A DNA stretch of 64,000 nt from Bolinopsis microptera (Eukaryota > Ctenophora > Tentaculata > Lobata > Bolinopsidae), in contig NC_087079.1 in assembly GCF_026151205.1 (NCBI RefSeq), positions 6,234,169 through 6,298,168 of the forward strand, given 5' to 3'. This document shows, in pieces, positions 1 through 12,031 of this stretch. Below the pieces are notes generated by a model. It saw only the letters and a list, made by a program, of their open reading frames with translations, was not told where the DNA came from and searched no databases. The translations under genes were made by a program, and so were the position numbers. Position 1 is the stretch's first letter. Each line of letters starts with the position of its first letter.

Positions 1-955
1 GGAGTGGCTACTTGTTAAGGGGGATGGGGGTTGTTTGGCTGCTATCCACCTAACCAGTGTGTCATTCGCCAAATTTACAAATTTATGTTTCTAGTACTTA
101 GATTGATTGGAGGCTTTACTAATCTCTGATCCAGTCCCGTGGCCGGGTCTCGTAGTTCTTGCAAACTACGAGATAGTACTTAGTTCCACAGAGGTTGGAG
201 TTCTCAATCATTATGAATTATATGGATTAAACAAGTTTTTTCAACGTTTAGTCATCAATAAGGAAAATTCTTTTTGATGTCCTGTAATCAAGAAATTGCA
301 TGGAAGCTTGGGTTAATCAATAGTTAAGAGTTACTTAGCTTGTTTAGAACAAAATGTTGTTATCATTAATCTTCTCAGATAGGCAAAAAACTAAGTCTTC
401 TCGTTAGATTATTATCTCACGTGCTAAATCATATCAGTAATCAGAGAGGTCCAGATCATTTCTCCAGTATCCAATGCAAGTATTGACCATTGAATAGATT
501 AATACTTGTAATAATGTTATATACTTGTTATATGTTTTGTTATATGTTTTGTAAGGCTTATAAAGTTAAGCTTTGTAATTAACATGGTGGCTTATAATTT
601 TGAAGCCGTGTCGTTAGGCTTTGTATCAAAGAACTTTTGTTAAGTATATGTTCTTTATGGTTGGAGAGGATGTTACTCTATGGTATGGGAGGAGGTAAGT
701 GTTGCGGGTCTGAAGAAGTAGACATGGAATTGAATGAGTAGCTGGAGGGTTTATTGTTATATTTTCCTTTTTTTTAGACAGCTTTTGTAAGTGATGAGAC
801 TAACGACGCACCAGGGTTTGGAGCTTTAGTGAACCCTTGAAAAAGAGTAACATAACTCATTCTCTTTTTTGTTGAGGAGTCTTTATACGATCTGTTATTG
901 TCTAAATGATCTGACAATATTATGACGTCCGTACCGCTCGGTTGTTAGTTTTTAA
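1..955. other. Intergenic DNA, no gene recognised
   Basis: AT-rich sequence with no open frame of recognisable protein. The only local structure I can support is a perfect 10-bp hairpin with a 6-nt loop at 148-173. I see no tRNA, no coding exon with conserved motifs and no transposon end in this stretch. Confidence 0.5.
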
Positions 956-1650
956 GATAAGATAAGATAAGATAAGATGAGATGAGATAAGATGAGATGA
1001 GATGAGATGAGATGAGATGAGATGAGATGAGATGAGATGAGATGAGATGAGATGAGATGAGATGAGATGAGATGAGATGAGATGAGATGAGATGAGATGA
1101 GATGAGATGAGATGAGATGAGATGAGATGAGATGAGATGAGATGAGATGAGATGAGATGAGATGAGATGAGATGAGATGAGATGAGATGAGATGAGATGA
1201 GATGAGATGAGATGAGATGAGATGAGATGAGATGAGATGAGACGAGACGAGACGAGACGAGACGAGACGAGACGAGACGAGACGAGACGAGACGAGACGA
1301 GACGAGACGAGACGAGACGAGACGAGACGAGACGAGACGAGACGAGACGAGACGAGACGAGACGAGACGAGACGAGACGAGACGAGACGAGACGAGACGA
1401 GACGAGACGAGACGAGACGAGACGAGACGAGACGAGACGAGACGAGACGAGACGAGACGAGACGAGACGAGACGAGACGAGACGAGACGAGACGAGACGA
1501 GACGAGACGAGACGAGACGAGACGAGACGAGACGAGACGAGACGAGACAAGACAAGACAAGACAAGACAAGACAAGACAAGACAAGACAAGACAAGACAA
1601 GACAAGACAAGACAAGACAAGACAAGACAAGACAAGATAAGATAAGATAA
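956..1650. repeat. Pentanucleotide microsatellite in four ordered variant blocks
   Basis: About 139 tandem 5-bp units. The order on the plus strand is a few GATAA, then GATGA (about 50 units, to 1240), GACGA (1241-1545, 61 units), GACAA (1546-1635, 18 units), then three GATAA. Blocks are almost pure with sharp borders. GACGA holds a CpG. GATGA and GACAA are its two possible CpG-deamination products and GATAA is the double product. Because 5 is not a multiple of 3, several frames stay open through the array and give low-complexity peptides; these are not genes. Confidence 0.98.
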
Positions 1651-1703
1651 GAATGGCTCCCCGCTCCATCTACACTTTCACCGGGACACTCAGTATTAAT
1701 ATA

Positions 1704-2474
1704 CAGGGTGGGCCAAAAGTCAGTACCCATACGTTGGCCTTTATAGCTCAGTCACTGAGTGCCCAATTTAAATACTTCTTTCTGGTATGACTTAGTACCA
1801 CCACTGGTTCGAGGAATTTGTCAACTCGAAAAATATTCGCGTTCATTTTTTTCAAATAGAGGTTCATTTTCACATTTATTTGATAGTTTGGATAGTCGGA
1901 TCAAGCTAAATGTTATTGAATTGTGTTTGGCCATTCGAATTACGTTTGTCCTGAAAGAATTAGAACTGTAGCTTCTCAGATGACCGAGATATGAAGCATA
2001 ACGAGTTTATTCATTACGTGTGATCAGGTGATTGGTTTACCTAATCACGTGATAGGGTGACCCCGTTAACTACCCCGTTAAACATTATGGGAATTGTTAA
2101 GGGTGCCCAATTAAGGTGTCGTGTCACGGTGTCACATAATCACCCAGTCAATTTTGTTAACGAGATACAGAACATGCTTGATAACTTCGTCATTTCTAAT
2201 CCGTTTTGCCTCATGTTTTCAGATCATATGCAACATTTGACAATCTACCGTCTCTGAAAAAATTAGGCGTTCAGCATGTTCAGAGAAAACAATATAGGTG
2301 TTTTAATATTGAATGGGCGTGGTCTAAAATATTCGAATTTTCAAATTTTGACGACGGAATCCTCGAACCAGTAAGTACAGTATGCCATCTGCAAAGCAAC
2401 AGCTCTCAAATATAAAACACGGCGGAGCTATTAAGGCCAACGTATGGGTACCTACTGACTTTTGGCCCACCCTG
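1704..2474. mobile_element. Non-autonomous mariner-like TIR element, 771 bp
   Basis: The ends are inverted copies starting CAGGGTGGGCCAAAAGTCAG; the right TIR has a 4-nt insertion before the shared CCCATACGTTGGCCTT segment. The element is flanked by TA (1702-1703 and 2475-2476), the target duplication of the Tc1/mariner superfamily, and the CAGGGTGG start is common in mariner-type elements. The interior has only short frames with no DDE transposase motifs, so it is probably a MITE or decayed copy mobilised in trans. Confidence 0.85.
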
Positions 2475-3960
2475 TATCAATGCATTAATATATTAATGTA
2501 TTATTATATTAATGTATTATTATATTAATGTATAATTATATTAATGTATTATCCACATAATGAGCAGACGTTTGTCGGCACCCATTTGACATGACCCTGG
2601 TACTGCGTATTATGACGTTGCTGGCTCCTGTCCCCGAACCCGTGTACAGTAGATCCACGCCTTAAATTGTCTATTGTACTAAAATACCTCATAATGGTAG
2701 CTGCGGAGGGACAGCAGAAATTAGCCTAGGTTCGAGGTTCTTCGTGCCTCCGTGAGATATTATTCGTTAATAAATGCTTCGTGTTGATAGGAGCATCTTG
2801 ATCCCAAATGATCTGATCTCTTCTGCCATTTTAATATAAGTTGAAGAAAGCAGGCTTCTTGATAAACGTTATAGTTAGATTCCGTAGCTTAACATTAGTC
2901 GCACAATAGATATAGGTGACATGATCATCGCAGATATAAGCCCTGGTTTAGAGCTCCCCGTCCTGCTTATAGAGATATTATTCGTGAATAATGAATAATT
3001 CGTTGATCGTAGCATGATGATCCAAAAGATCCGATTTCTTGAACATGTAGGCTACTTGATGATAACCATATTATGGTTATAATATTAATATATATATATT
3101 AATATATTATATAGATTATACTAATAAGTAGTAAGTTTTAGTAAAGCAGAAAAATCCAGGCTCTGATTCCACCGAAAAACTGATAGTTCTGACTAAGCTT
3201 AATCGTCTGAATCTGGTCAGTGTGTTACAATCGTCAACATTTTTTCAAATATAAAACCTCTTTTGTTGTCCTCAGACTGAACCCCAATTATCAAGATTGT
3301 TCGATTATCAAGATTGTTCGATATTTACAGCACCCATTCCGATATGATTACAAATGACTCTGAATCACGCTGTGTCTGTATCTACCACTAGCACACTAGC
3401 GGTGATAGCTGATTCTAGACATGCGATGAATCTCATCCGTTCAGTTTATGATCTATCAGATTGCAAGAGTAGCGTTGGTCAGCATGATATTGTGCGAGCT
3501 CATTGCGAAAAGCAAGGTATGATTCACAAAGCCGAGGTATGATTCATATATTCACGGGTTCTTTACAAAATACCGATTGTTGAAATACGATATAATATCT
3601 AGCTGCTAGCGCTATACTTAGCGCTTTTTGCGATAATTTCTAGGATTTTTGTGTACTTATTGAGGGGTCGTTCACATATTGCCTAGGTATGATTCCTAGA
3701 TCAAAAGTGTGATCCATAAAGCAAGGTAGTAAGGTATAATCTATAGAAAAGGCTGACCACTCATCACCTCATGGTCCAACTTTCTGGTTCTAGCAAGTCC
3801 GTCCTCCACTTTCATATTTGAGCGGTTAATTTATAAATGCAAATAATTGCTAACTATTACTAAATGATAACCACTAGATCAATAATAGCTCTGATTCGTG
3901 TTTATGACAGACTTAATCAATAATTACTAATCAGGTACTTTAATAATCTGCTTTAATTAT
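2475..3960. other. Intergenic AT-rich DNA with short simple repeats
   Basis: Contains a 16-bp TTAATGTATTATTATA-type repeat at about 2487-2550, an AT-rich stretch at 3085-3125, and a 17-bp duplication at 3286-3319. At 3664-3680 there is a 17-bp fragment matching the TIR of the MITE at 5819-5968, apparently a solo end. No gene is recognised. Confidence 0.5.
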
Positions 3961-3971
3961 GTATGTACCGT

Positions 3972-4141
3972 ACATGACATAAACGTGACATAAACATGAC
4001 ATAAACATGACATAAACATGACATAAACATGACATAAACATGACATAAACATGACATAAACATGACATAAACATGACATGAACATGAAATAAACATGACA
4101 GAAACATGACAGAAACATGACAGAAACATGACATAAACATG
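3972..4141. repeat. 12-bp tandem repeat (ACATGACATAAA)
   Basis: About 14 copies of a 12-bp unit, nearly perfect, with a few variant units (CAGAAA, GAACATG) near the right end. Because 12 is a multiple of 3 the minus strand stays open as a Cys/His/Val/Met-rich repeat peptide, a by-product rather than a supported gene. Confidence 0.95.
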
Positions 4142-5818
4142 TCCATCATCCCATCAGACGTGCTAATCTCCGTGAATTTGGAAATTTTCACTTGTTTTAT
4201 ATCCGCCTGCACTGTAGGGCCTTATAATAAACCCCCTAGGAACAACGAACACGGGCTACATGCTAATAACAACCTAAGATCAGGTAAGACAATACTTGTA
4301 ACATCACGTGGTCCACCGCTGCACTCAGCCTTACGTGTGTGACCAATAATTGATTGATCGGCCAAGCAATCGTCTGATTAGAGCCTGTAACTGACAGGAG
4401 GGTGTCAAGATATATGGAGTAAGATGCTGCCGCTCCCTGTTATTTGAGGATATTAGTTCACCCTTGTCCCGGAGATGTGGGGATCCAGTTGTTGTCCAGG
4501 ATGGTTTGTTAAAGTAGTATCGTACTCTGGTATAACATTTGGAGAGCATTAACAACTGCAGATGTGCATAGGAACTGTGAGTAGGAACTGTGAGTAGGAA
4601 CTGTTGCATTAATTCCTTCCTTGTTCTCCTAATTTACAGCCACTCTCCGATCTGAACTGTTTTAGCGTTTTAATCGACGGACGTCGAACAAGACTTAGCA
4701 CGTTTCAATAACTGAGAATAATTGGACGGTACAATTATAATTTTGTATGATATGTTAAGTTAGACTGCATATAGGTAGAAACTAGAAGCTTCGGAAGTTA
4801 TTATGGTCAATTACTGTCCAAGACGTGGTATATATTTAATTAAAATAGTACCTACTATACATGCTATTGATGCCTCTTATCTGCTTTACTCTTTATTCGT
4901 TGCAAAGTTTAAAGGTGAGCACGGGTCTATCTAACGATAGAGGGGTAACTCTCATTATAATGATGGACTGAAAGTTGCTCCGGTTACATAGATGGGAGGC
5001 CGACTTAGAGGGCGCTTCTTTGCTGTTTTGCATAATTTTGCCATCTTTCTTATCTAGCGGGCGATTTTGGACGGTCGGATATATTATAATGATATGAATA
5101 ATTATAATTATATGAATAACTATTATGTTAAACACCCCAAAAATCACATCGCTTGCTCGGTAGCCTACTTATTGACGCCAGAAATCGTTTACTATCCAGG
5201 ATCTACGTGCTGATTTGACGCCTATCGCAAAGCCACAAAGAAATAAGCTCTTAAAGTTGCGATCCTATTATTGGGGCTTGTCTCCTTCATGTCTTCACCA
5301 CAACTTTGAACTTAAACTCAGTTTGCAACTCTGCAGATAATGAGATGATGCACAATCTCATCATCGTCATGAGATTCAGAGATTAGGGTAATGGGTATCA
5401 ACATTTTGAGGGTCAAATAGTCGACTCTAGCGTCATTTTATCTACTACCCCAATATTAAGTCGTAGCACATTACCACAACACGAATTTAATTGTATATTA
5501 TCTCGTCCCCTTTCTTCTGTTTCTTTGTGGCAGCCACTCTACCTCCGTCTAGGCTACGTCCATTAGACTTATAACTCTATTCATTTCGTTTTATCGCAGC
5601 TTTAAAGCGTTAAGAGCCGCACATACATTATTGAGGATGACACAATTTCTAAGACTTTATAATTCGTTGCAAACTGCAAATATGTGCATGGGTCAAGGAA
5701 ACTAGAGTTGAGAAAACTAAAGTTGAAACTACAGATCAGCTGTTAGTTTCCAATTTACAAAATCATCATTCATTTAAAATGCAGACTCCTTTGCTTTTCA
5801 AAATGTATATTCTAATAT
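4142..5818. other. Intergenic DNA, no gene recognised
   Basis: Only short open frames without recognisable motifs. No transposon ends or long repeats seen. Confidence 0.45.
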
Positions 5819-5968
5819 GGGGTCGTTCACATATTACGGAATCACTGAGGTGGGGGGGGGGGGGGGGTTTACAACTGATTACGATAGTGTAATTTTAACA
5901 TAATAGCTATGGAGGGGGGGGGGTAAAAATTGGCCCAAATAATTATCACGTAATATGGGAACGACCCC
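5819..5968. mobile_element. 150-bp MITE with TIR GGGGTCGTTC
   Basis: Inverted ends of about 20 bp (left GGGGTCGTTCACATATTACG, right complement with CC for AC) are flanked by ATAT on both sides (5815-5818 and 5969-5972), a likely 4-bp target duplication although TA or TAT fit equally. Two poly-G runs lie inside. No coding capacity. A solo end of the same family is at 3664-3680. Confidence 0.8.
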
Positions 5969-8900
5969 ATATGAGCTTCATTTTGTAATCGTTTCTATTT
6001 CACACTTTCTCAGATTAAAAAAAGGTCCATAAATTGTCAGTAAAATGGAGTCCTTCTTTGATGATAATGAAATTGGGTCTCAGCAATCCGTTATAAAAAC
6101 AAAAACCCTAGTTTTGACATATTTTCAGTTTGTCGACGTCTGCAATGGCCATCTGGTGGAGTTACATCTATTCGAATCTCGTTCTCATTATGATGCGTTT
6201 CTACTATACTGCCATGTTTTTGTCTAACTTTTATCAAGGCTAGAAATGATCAGTAAGTCTAGTACAACCCATTATTTTGTTATGTTTAAGAATCCTAATG
6301 AGTAAAGGTGTCGAAGGACCTTAACTCAGACAGTTTATACAGACTTGGATACTTCAGCTCATCTCTCATAATTTTTATTGAAAATCTTTTCTAAATAGTA
6401 CATACATCAATGTAATTGCATGAAAATAACACGGTCAAAAAGTGATTTCTATGTACTATAATGACGGGAAACCAGAACGTAGTTCGTGCAAAAATTACAC
6501 CTACAAAATATGGTCCCTTGAAAAAACATTTCATACAATCAACACATATAAATTTAAGATATATTGTAATAGAGATGATTGTGCAATAATAAAATACAGC
6601 GTGCATAAAATATCATAATGTTAATAATTTGTTAACTTGTTAATGAAATAGATTTTATCATACAATACTTTTAAAAACACAACCCAACCCACCCCTAACC
6701 CCTTAAATAGTTTGGATCGGTTATTTTAGATCAGAGAATTGGCATTGGGAGAAATGAGATGCATCTAATCATTATCAGACAGGTAGAATTCAGCGTGACT
6801 ATCGTTTGGATCTGTGGGTAGCATTTCCGACCATATGTTAAACATTTTTTAAAAGTCCTCAAATCTGCCAACCCTACAGTTTAGGTGCTCGTTAGGAGTT
6901 AGACGTGTATAAAGTTTATAAACACGTGTATAAAGTTTATAAACACGTGTATAAAGTTTATAAACACGTGTATATTTTAAACATCCATAGATGTGTTATG
7001 TAACCTATAATATCAGTAGTCAATAACTACACAGGGGTATTGTAGTGAAAATGAAATGATGGCGTCTGGACTTCAGACCAGCTCGCATTACATCAATGCT
7101 CTCTGGTTACCATCAAGCTAGTTAAATAAATGAATATGTTAGGTAAAACGAACCGAGAAATAAATTAAAATAAAATCAGAAATCGTACTGTGCTAACATA
7201 AAGAATTTATATATATATAAACCTATATATAAACCTATATATAAACCTATATATATAAACCTATATATAAACCTATATATACCTTTATATATAAATCTAC
7301 ATTTAAACCTATATATAAACCTACATATAAACTTATATAATATATATAAACCTATATATAAACCTATATATAAACCTATATACATACAAACCTATATAGT
7401 ATTATATATATAAGCATCTATACTACTTCAATTTAATTTCAGTAGTTCATATCGTACCGTTTAATCTGATATTTACTTTATTTCGCAACTCTCGTCTCGT
7501 GACAACTTGCTCTTGGGAGTTACTTGTTGGATTGACAGTTTGATGGTTGACCTACATGTGCAATTCACGGTCGATATCCAAACCACTGAACCAACCTCAA
7601 TGTCAAATTAGTCTCCGATCTAGTAGTGGTTATAGTGGTTATAACCGTACTGCGTGACCAAAAACCTCCCCGCAATTAATATCTACTATCAACGGTTATT
7701 TCTTATTGGGTAGAAACATTTCTCAGTCTCTCACCATTTATAAACAAATTTACTGACAAATTACTGAATTTACGAAATGTCTTCCTCTTTATACTGTTAC
7801 TTAAAAGGACCAGGTTTGCATACTATTATACCACTCCCACTATATCGGTCTCAAACTAGATGATCTTAAATCTCATTACGATTATGATTACTTCGCTTGG
7901 AATGTCAAAGCAGACATTTCAATAATGGAGTTCCTCGCCTATCTTTATTCATCACCTAACTCCTAAATTCCTAAATATTTTATGTCTGAACGGTATAACG
8001 TTCTTTAACGATATATCGATATATTCGAGGTTATTAAATTGAATGCTGTTTTGCTCTTTATTTGCTTTAACTTTCAGCAAAGAAGTTAGGTCATTCGAAA
8101 GCAATCTCTCAAGATTATATACTATTAAAATTTTAATAGGATATTTTGTCGTTATGTTAGGATATGCGTAGTGTTCATAACGCCACATGGTTAATGGGAT
8201 TTGAGATCTTATTCGCCGAAACGTTATAAAGGTTTTAACTCGATCCTCACTTACATATTACAATCCACAACTTCTAAAAGCCAATGCAAAATTGAATGGT
8301 GCAGGGTGCTAGAAAATCTTGGTCTGCTATAAATGGGCTACAGAGACTGAGAAACGTGATTCAATTCGAGGAACAAACCTCCAATCTGTCAAAATTCCAG
8401 GTTTTTATTGTTAGTGATAGGATCCGTAAAGAGTTAGTGTATGACACTGCGTTGTTTGGGTCGGGATCATACATGCTGTTATCCAGAAGAAACAAACTAG
8501 GGCGAGAGGGTGGGAAGGGAGGCGAGTTAAAAGTCGCCATTTATATTAGTTTCTGACGAAAGTAGGGCTCGCGAAACGGCATCAAATCACCCGCAGCTAT
8601 GATGCCAATATCCACATATTTTATTGCATAACTCACTCATAATTCTTCATACTATAGAATAGATAGTTGTTCCCATCTCTATTGTATCCTATTATGTCGT
8701 ATTATCGTTACTTCGCATTGTTGATCTACAGGATATCGTGCTATACTTCTTAAAATAGAAACAAACATCTTCTAATATTCGCCGCTCATGCTCGATGTAC
8801 TTCATCAAAGTTAACCTGGTTCGTTGGTCCAGACAGTAGTAATCATTAAAGATGCTCACTGCTCAACCAGCAACCTGTCTTTTAATCACTATCGTCAGAC

Positions 8901-9640
8901 ATTAAGACACGTGTCCTCATTGTAGTTTTACATTATAAAACCGTAATAAAACCGTTATAATACTGGTACTTCTTTGACAACCAGCATTTCATAAAATATA
9001 TTTCATGAAATATATAGTTGCGCAATTTAGTGCTGGATCTCGATCCTCTGCAAGTCGCTTAGTGAATTGTTTTTGGCACTTTGCTGGATCGTGATATTAT
9101 GTGTTTGTAAATGTAAACTAGGAAAGTTTTAGCCCAGCCCTAAGCTATTCATATTTTGTCTAACAAAGTTATGATAAGTACTGAAACGTAAATGTTTTTT
9201 CTCAATCTAAAAATTAATTAAATTAATTTATTGCGCTGTAAGTGTAACGAGGGACCGCCGAATCACCCCTCTTCTTCAGTCCTACGTTCCAATCTGAGAC
9301 GATCTGATAGCCTGCCTCGACTCCCTCTGAGATGTTATGGTCCACATGACGCACAATCTAATCAGAGACATTATCTTTTTTAGGTTTTACGATATATAAA
9401 AGTATAAATCATCTGGCACTTCTTAATTGACAGCCAGTATTTCATAAAAGATGCTCATCATTAAGTTCCGGTGTTGACCGAGTACCAGGACCACATAGAA
9501 GAAACGCTTCTTTTCAAATGGCAATTCTGTGCTGCTACTCAAACACATTATAGGACATCAATTCATGTTGCATTGTTACAACATTGCTTCGTAAAAGGAT
9601 TCAGCACGGGTCACTGATTAGAATAACCACACAGATTGGT
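5969..9640. other. Intergenic DNA with short tandem repeats
   Basis: Contains a 21-bp repeat of about 3.5 units at 6903-6973 (ACACGTGTATAAAGTTTATAA type) and a 10-12-bp TATATAAACC-type array at 7203-7395. An 86-codon frame at 8296-8556 (plus) has no family resemblance I can name. No gene is supported. Confidence 0.45.
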
Positions 9641-9641
9641 G

Positions 9642-9806
9642 CAGTTTCCAACTGGTGGAGCACAGCTAGTCAGGTAGGTCATATTGCCCCCCCCCCCCGC
9701 CGCTCAGTTTCCAACTGGTAGAGCACAGCTAGTCAGATAGGTCATATTGCCCCCCCCCCCCCCCTCCCGCTCCCCCGCCGCTCCCCCCCCCCCCCCCCCC
9801 CCCCGC
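9642..9806. repeat. 63-bp duplication plus poly-C tracts
   Basis: A 63-bp unit starting CAGTTTCCAACTGGT occurs at 9642 and again at 9705, each ending in a poly-C run. The second run grows into a C-rich tract to about 9804 with interspersed GCCGCT, giving a low-complexity poly-Pro frame that is not a gene. Confidence 0.85.
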
Positions 9807-10345
9807 CGCTCGGTTTCTTTGTTTTACAACGGTCGTTATCCTCCTGCTCCAAAAACTAATCAAATATCAATTGTAAAACATGTTTTAATGTGGCGGAAAG
9901 AGCCACCGCCCACCATACATAACGCACTACTTCTCTTGTTGTATCGGGGCTCATCTTACATATCAACTGTCAACTTTTAAATGGCACTAGTTTTGTATCA
10001 ACGACCAGGTGAGCAATTCAGGTTGGAGATAATCGAGCACGTTGTGGGCCCACTAAATCTTGATTAATGATACTATGTTATACTATGGTCTATGTTATAT
10101 TATGTTATACTATGTTATATATTACGTTATATTAATGTTATATTATTATAAGTCATTATCGTTGATATTTCTGAGATTGGCACCGCCTTTTCTGAGATTG
10201 GCACCGCCTTCACCTAACCACTGCAAGCGCAAGGGCTCTGGATAGAGCAAGCAACGCCCACAGTATATATACTGAATTTATACTGTACGGTACTATTATC
10301 GTCTGTAGTTTAATTGCAGTTCCATTCTGTTAACATATAATAAAC

Positions 10346-10421
10346 TATATTAAAGTATATTAAAGTATATCCCCGGGTAAAAATCGGAAAAAATCCTACA
10401 TTTTAATATACTTTAATATAC
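10346..10421. repeat. Foldback AT repeat, left copy of a direct pair
   Basis: A 76-bp block with TATTAAAGTATAT at its left and the inverse at its right, around CCCCGGGT. A near-identical block lies at 10932-11005 in the same orientation. The two bracket the decayed transposon fragment between them, as expected if a foldback element was duplicated or inserted twice. Confidence 0.75.
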
Positions 10422-10429
10422 CTACAATT

Positions 10430-10905
10430 AGAAGATTTATATTCTTCGTTAAGATTTACATGATGAACTATATTTTTTACTCAGATTCGCAAGATAAGCC
10501 TGTTTTAGGACTAGTACATGAATTTCCATCCAGATTAGTCAAAAATTTGCTGAGCTATGAGCTTTAAAAAATATGCCCATATTTAGGCATACGCTTTTGC
10601 CCAAATTCGCTTTTACCCAAATTCGATAAAATTTCAATATTTTTTAATGAGACTAACTCTATGTGAAAGATATAATTCAGTGTTTGTTGAATATAGTGGA
10701 TACTAAGTAAAAAGACCTCCATGAACAAAATTGGGAAAATTGCACATAATATCTCGGTTCGGAATACTAGCCAAAATGACTTCATTAATATTGAAATAAC
10801 TCCATCAGTTTTCAATATTTTTTCAAGAACTTTTTGGAATCGATTAAGAATTGCATTTCAAGCTTATTTTGGGCAACAATTTTTGATGTAGGCCTCCAGG
10901 GAGAT
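10430..10905. mobile_element. Decayed relative of the Mutator-like element interior
   Basis: Several stretches resemble the interior of the element at 24206-34455 in the same order: a segment near 10515-10620 matches about 25045-25150 (ATGAATTTCCATCCAGATTAGTC versus the ATGAATTTTCATCAAGATTGG type, then a GGCATACGC stretch), and TTCAATATTTTTTCA at about 10812 matches 31893. At the point where the 3.26-kb dimer sits in the younger element, this relative is uninterrupted (CAAAATGACTTC near 10773). It is strongly diverged and has no open frame of interest. Confidence 0.55.
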
Positions 10906-10931
10906 AGGGATATATTAAAGTATATTGTAGG

Positions 10932-11005
10932 TATATTAAAGTATATTAAAGTATATCCCCGGGTCAAAATCGGGAAAAATCCTACATTTTAATATACTTT
11001 AATAT
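10932..11005. repeat. Foldback AT repeat, right copy of a direct pair
   Basis: Direct repeat of 10346-10421 with a few substitutions (GGGTCAAAATCGGG versus GGGTAAAAATCGGA) and an extra partial unit to its left at 10908-10930. It ends against a short poly-C run at 11010-11021. Confidence 0.75.
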
Positions 11006-11021
11006 GGTTGCCCCCCCCCCC

Positions 11022-12031
11022 CAATAAAAGGTTGGATTGATTCCAGCTGCAGTGATTGCCTGTCGAGGTTTCCTACGATCTTTAAGCCGTATATTATCCG
11101 TTAAATTGATCGCTCAGTGATTAGGTAATTAATCAATTAATTAAGTAATTTAGTGGGTATTTATGTGTAGTTAATTAGTTAACATATTGTCATATCTTTG
11201 TAATATGCAGTTATATCAGGAAACGTTTAGCTATAGTTTGACTGGCTAACCACCAATCTGAAGCTGCCAGTAGCAGCCACTCCCATGACGGAGAGTAGGA
11301 TTGGTATAGATTATAGAAGTATGATTGGTATGAGAAGTGAGAACCACTACCTGACTACCAGTCCTAAAGATGGTTGTATGGAAGACTGTATGACATGTTT
11401 AGATTCTAATCGTTATTTCACCATGACCGTGTTGTTAATGTTAATAATTATATCGTTTTAACGCCGATATAACCTGGAATTGCAACCTCATTAAAACCTC
11501 AGCCCGGAAGTTGGTCACGTGTTCTTTAACAGTGGAAGTGTTGTGGTACCACCACCTCATCAGATTAACCTTTTTGTTGTCGACAGTTTTGGACTTCCGG
11601 CTCTGCATTTGTTTGTATTGAACGGCACCATTTTTGTTTGCACTCATCTTGCAGTGGTTGTCTTCTGCAGGTGTAGCATGTGTTCTCTCATAGTTGTGGA
11701 TAATTAGGATACTAATTAATGATTACCAGTGAAACAGTTTATCTAGTTTGAGATGTGTAAGACCTGAAGCCTCATGATAATGAACATCTTGTCACTATGT
11801 GTTGCATGAAATTTTCAGTTTGCCCCCAATTTTTCAACGACTGTTTAAACTGCCGAATTCTCCCCGTTTTAGGCAGTTGATAAATAATAATGTATTGTTA
11901 ATTGTTGAGTTAATTTTGGTGAAATTCAATTTATTCTGGCCTCCATCCCGGCCCGAGTGTACAAACCTATTTGTGGATAGAATGGCACAAATTTGACTTG
12001 TTTTTGTTGATTGCCTTTATGTCAGAGCATT
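11022..12031. other. Intergenic DNA, no gene recognised
   Basis: Short overlapping frames on both strands (for example 11519-11707 plus and 11441-11647 minus) have no recognisable motif. The stretch ends at the left border of the segmental duplication. Confidence 0.4.

Noticed and set aside
920-1730. Long open frames across the pentanucleotide array (Leu/Ser/Arg or Arg/Asp/Glu/Thr repeats)
   Set aside because: Automatic open frames of a pure microsatellite lacking stops; no non-repeat coding sequence.
3940-4212. 90-codon Cys/His-rich minus-strand ORF
   Set aside because: Produced by the 12-bp tandem repeat, a multiple of three.
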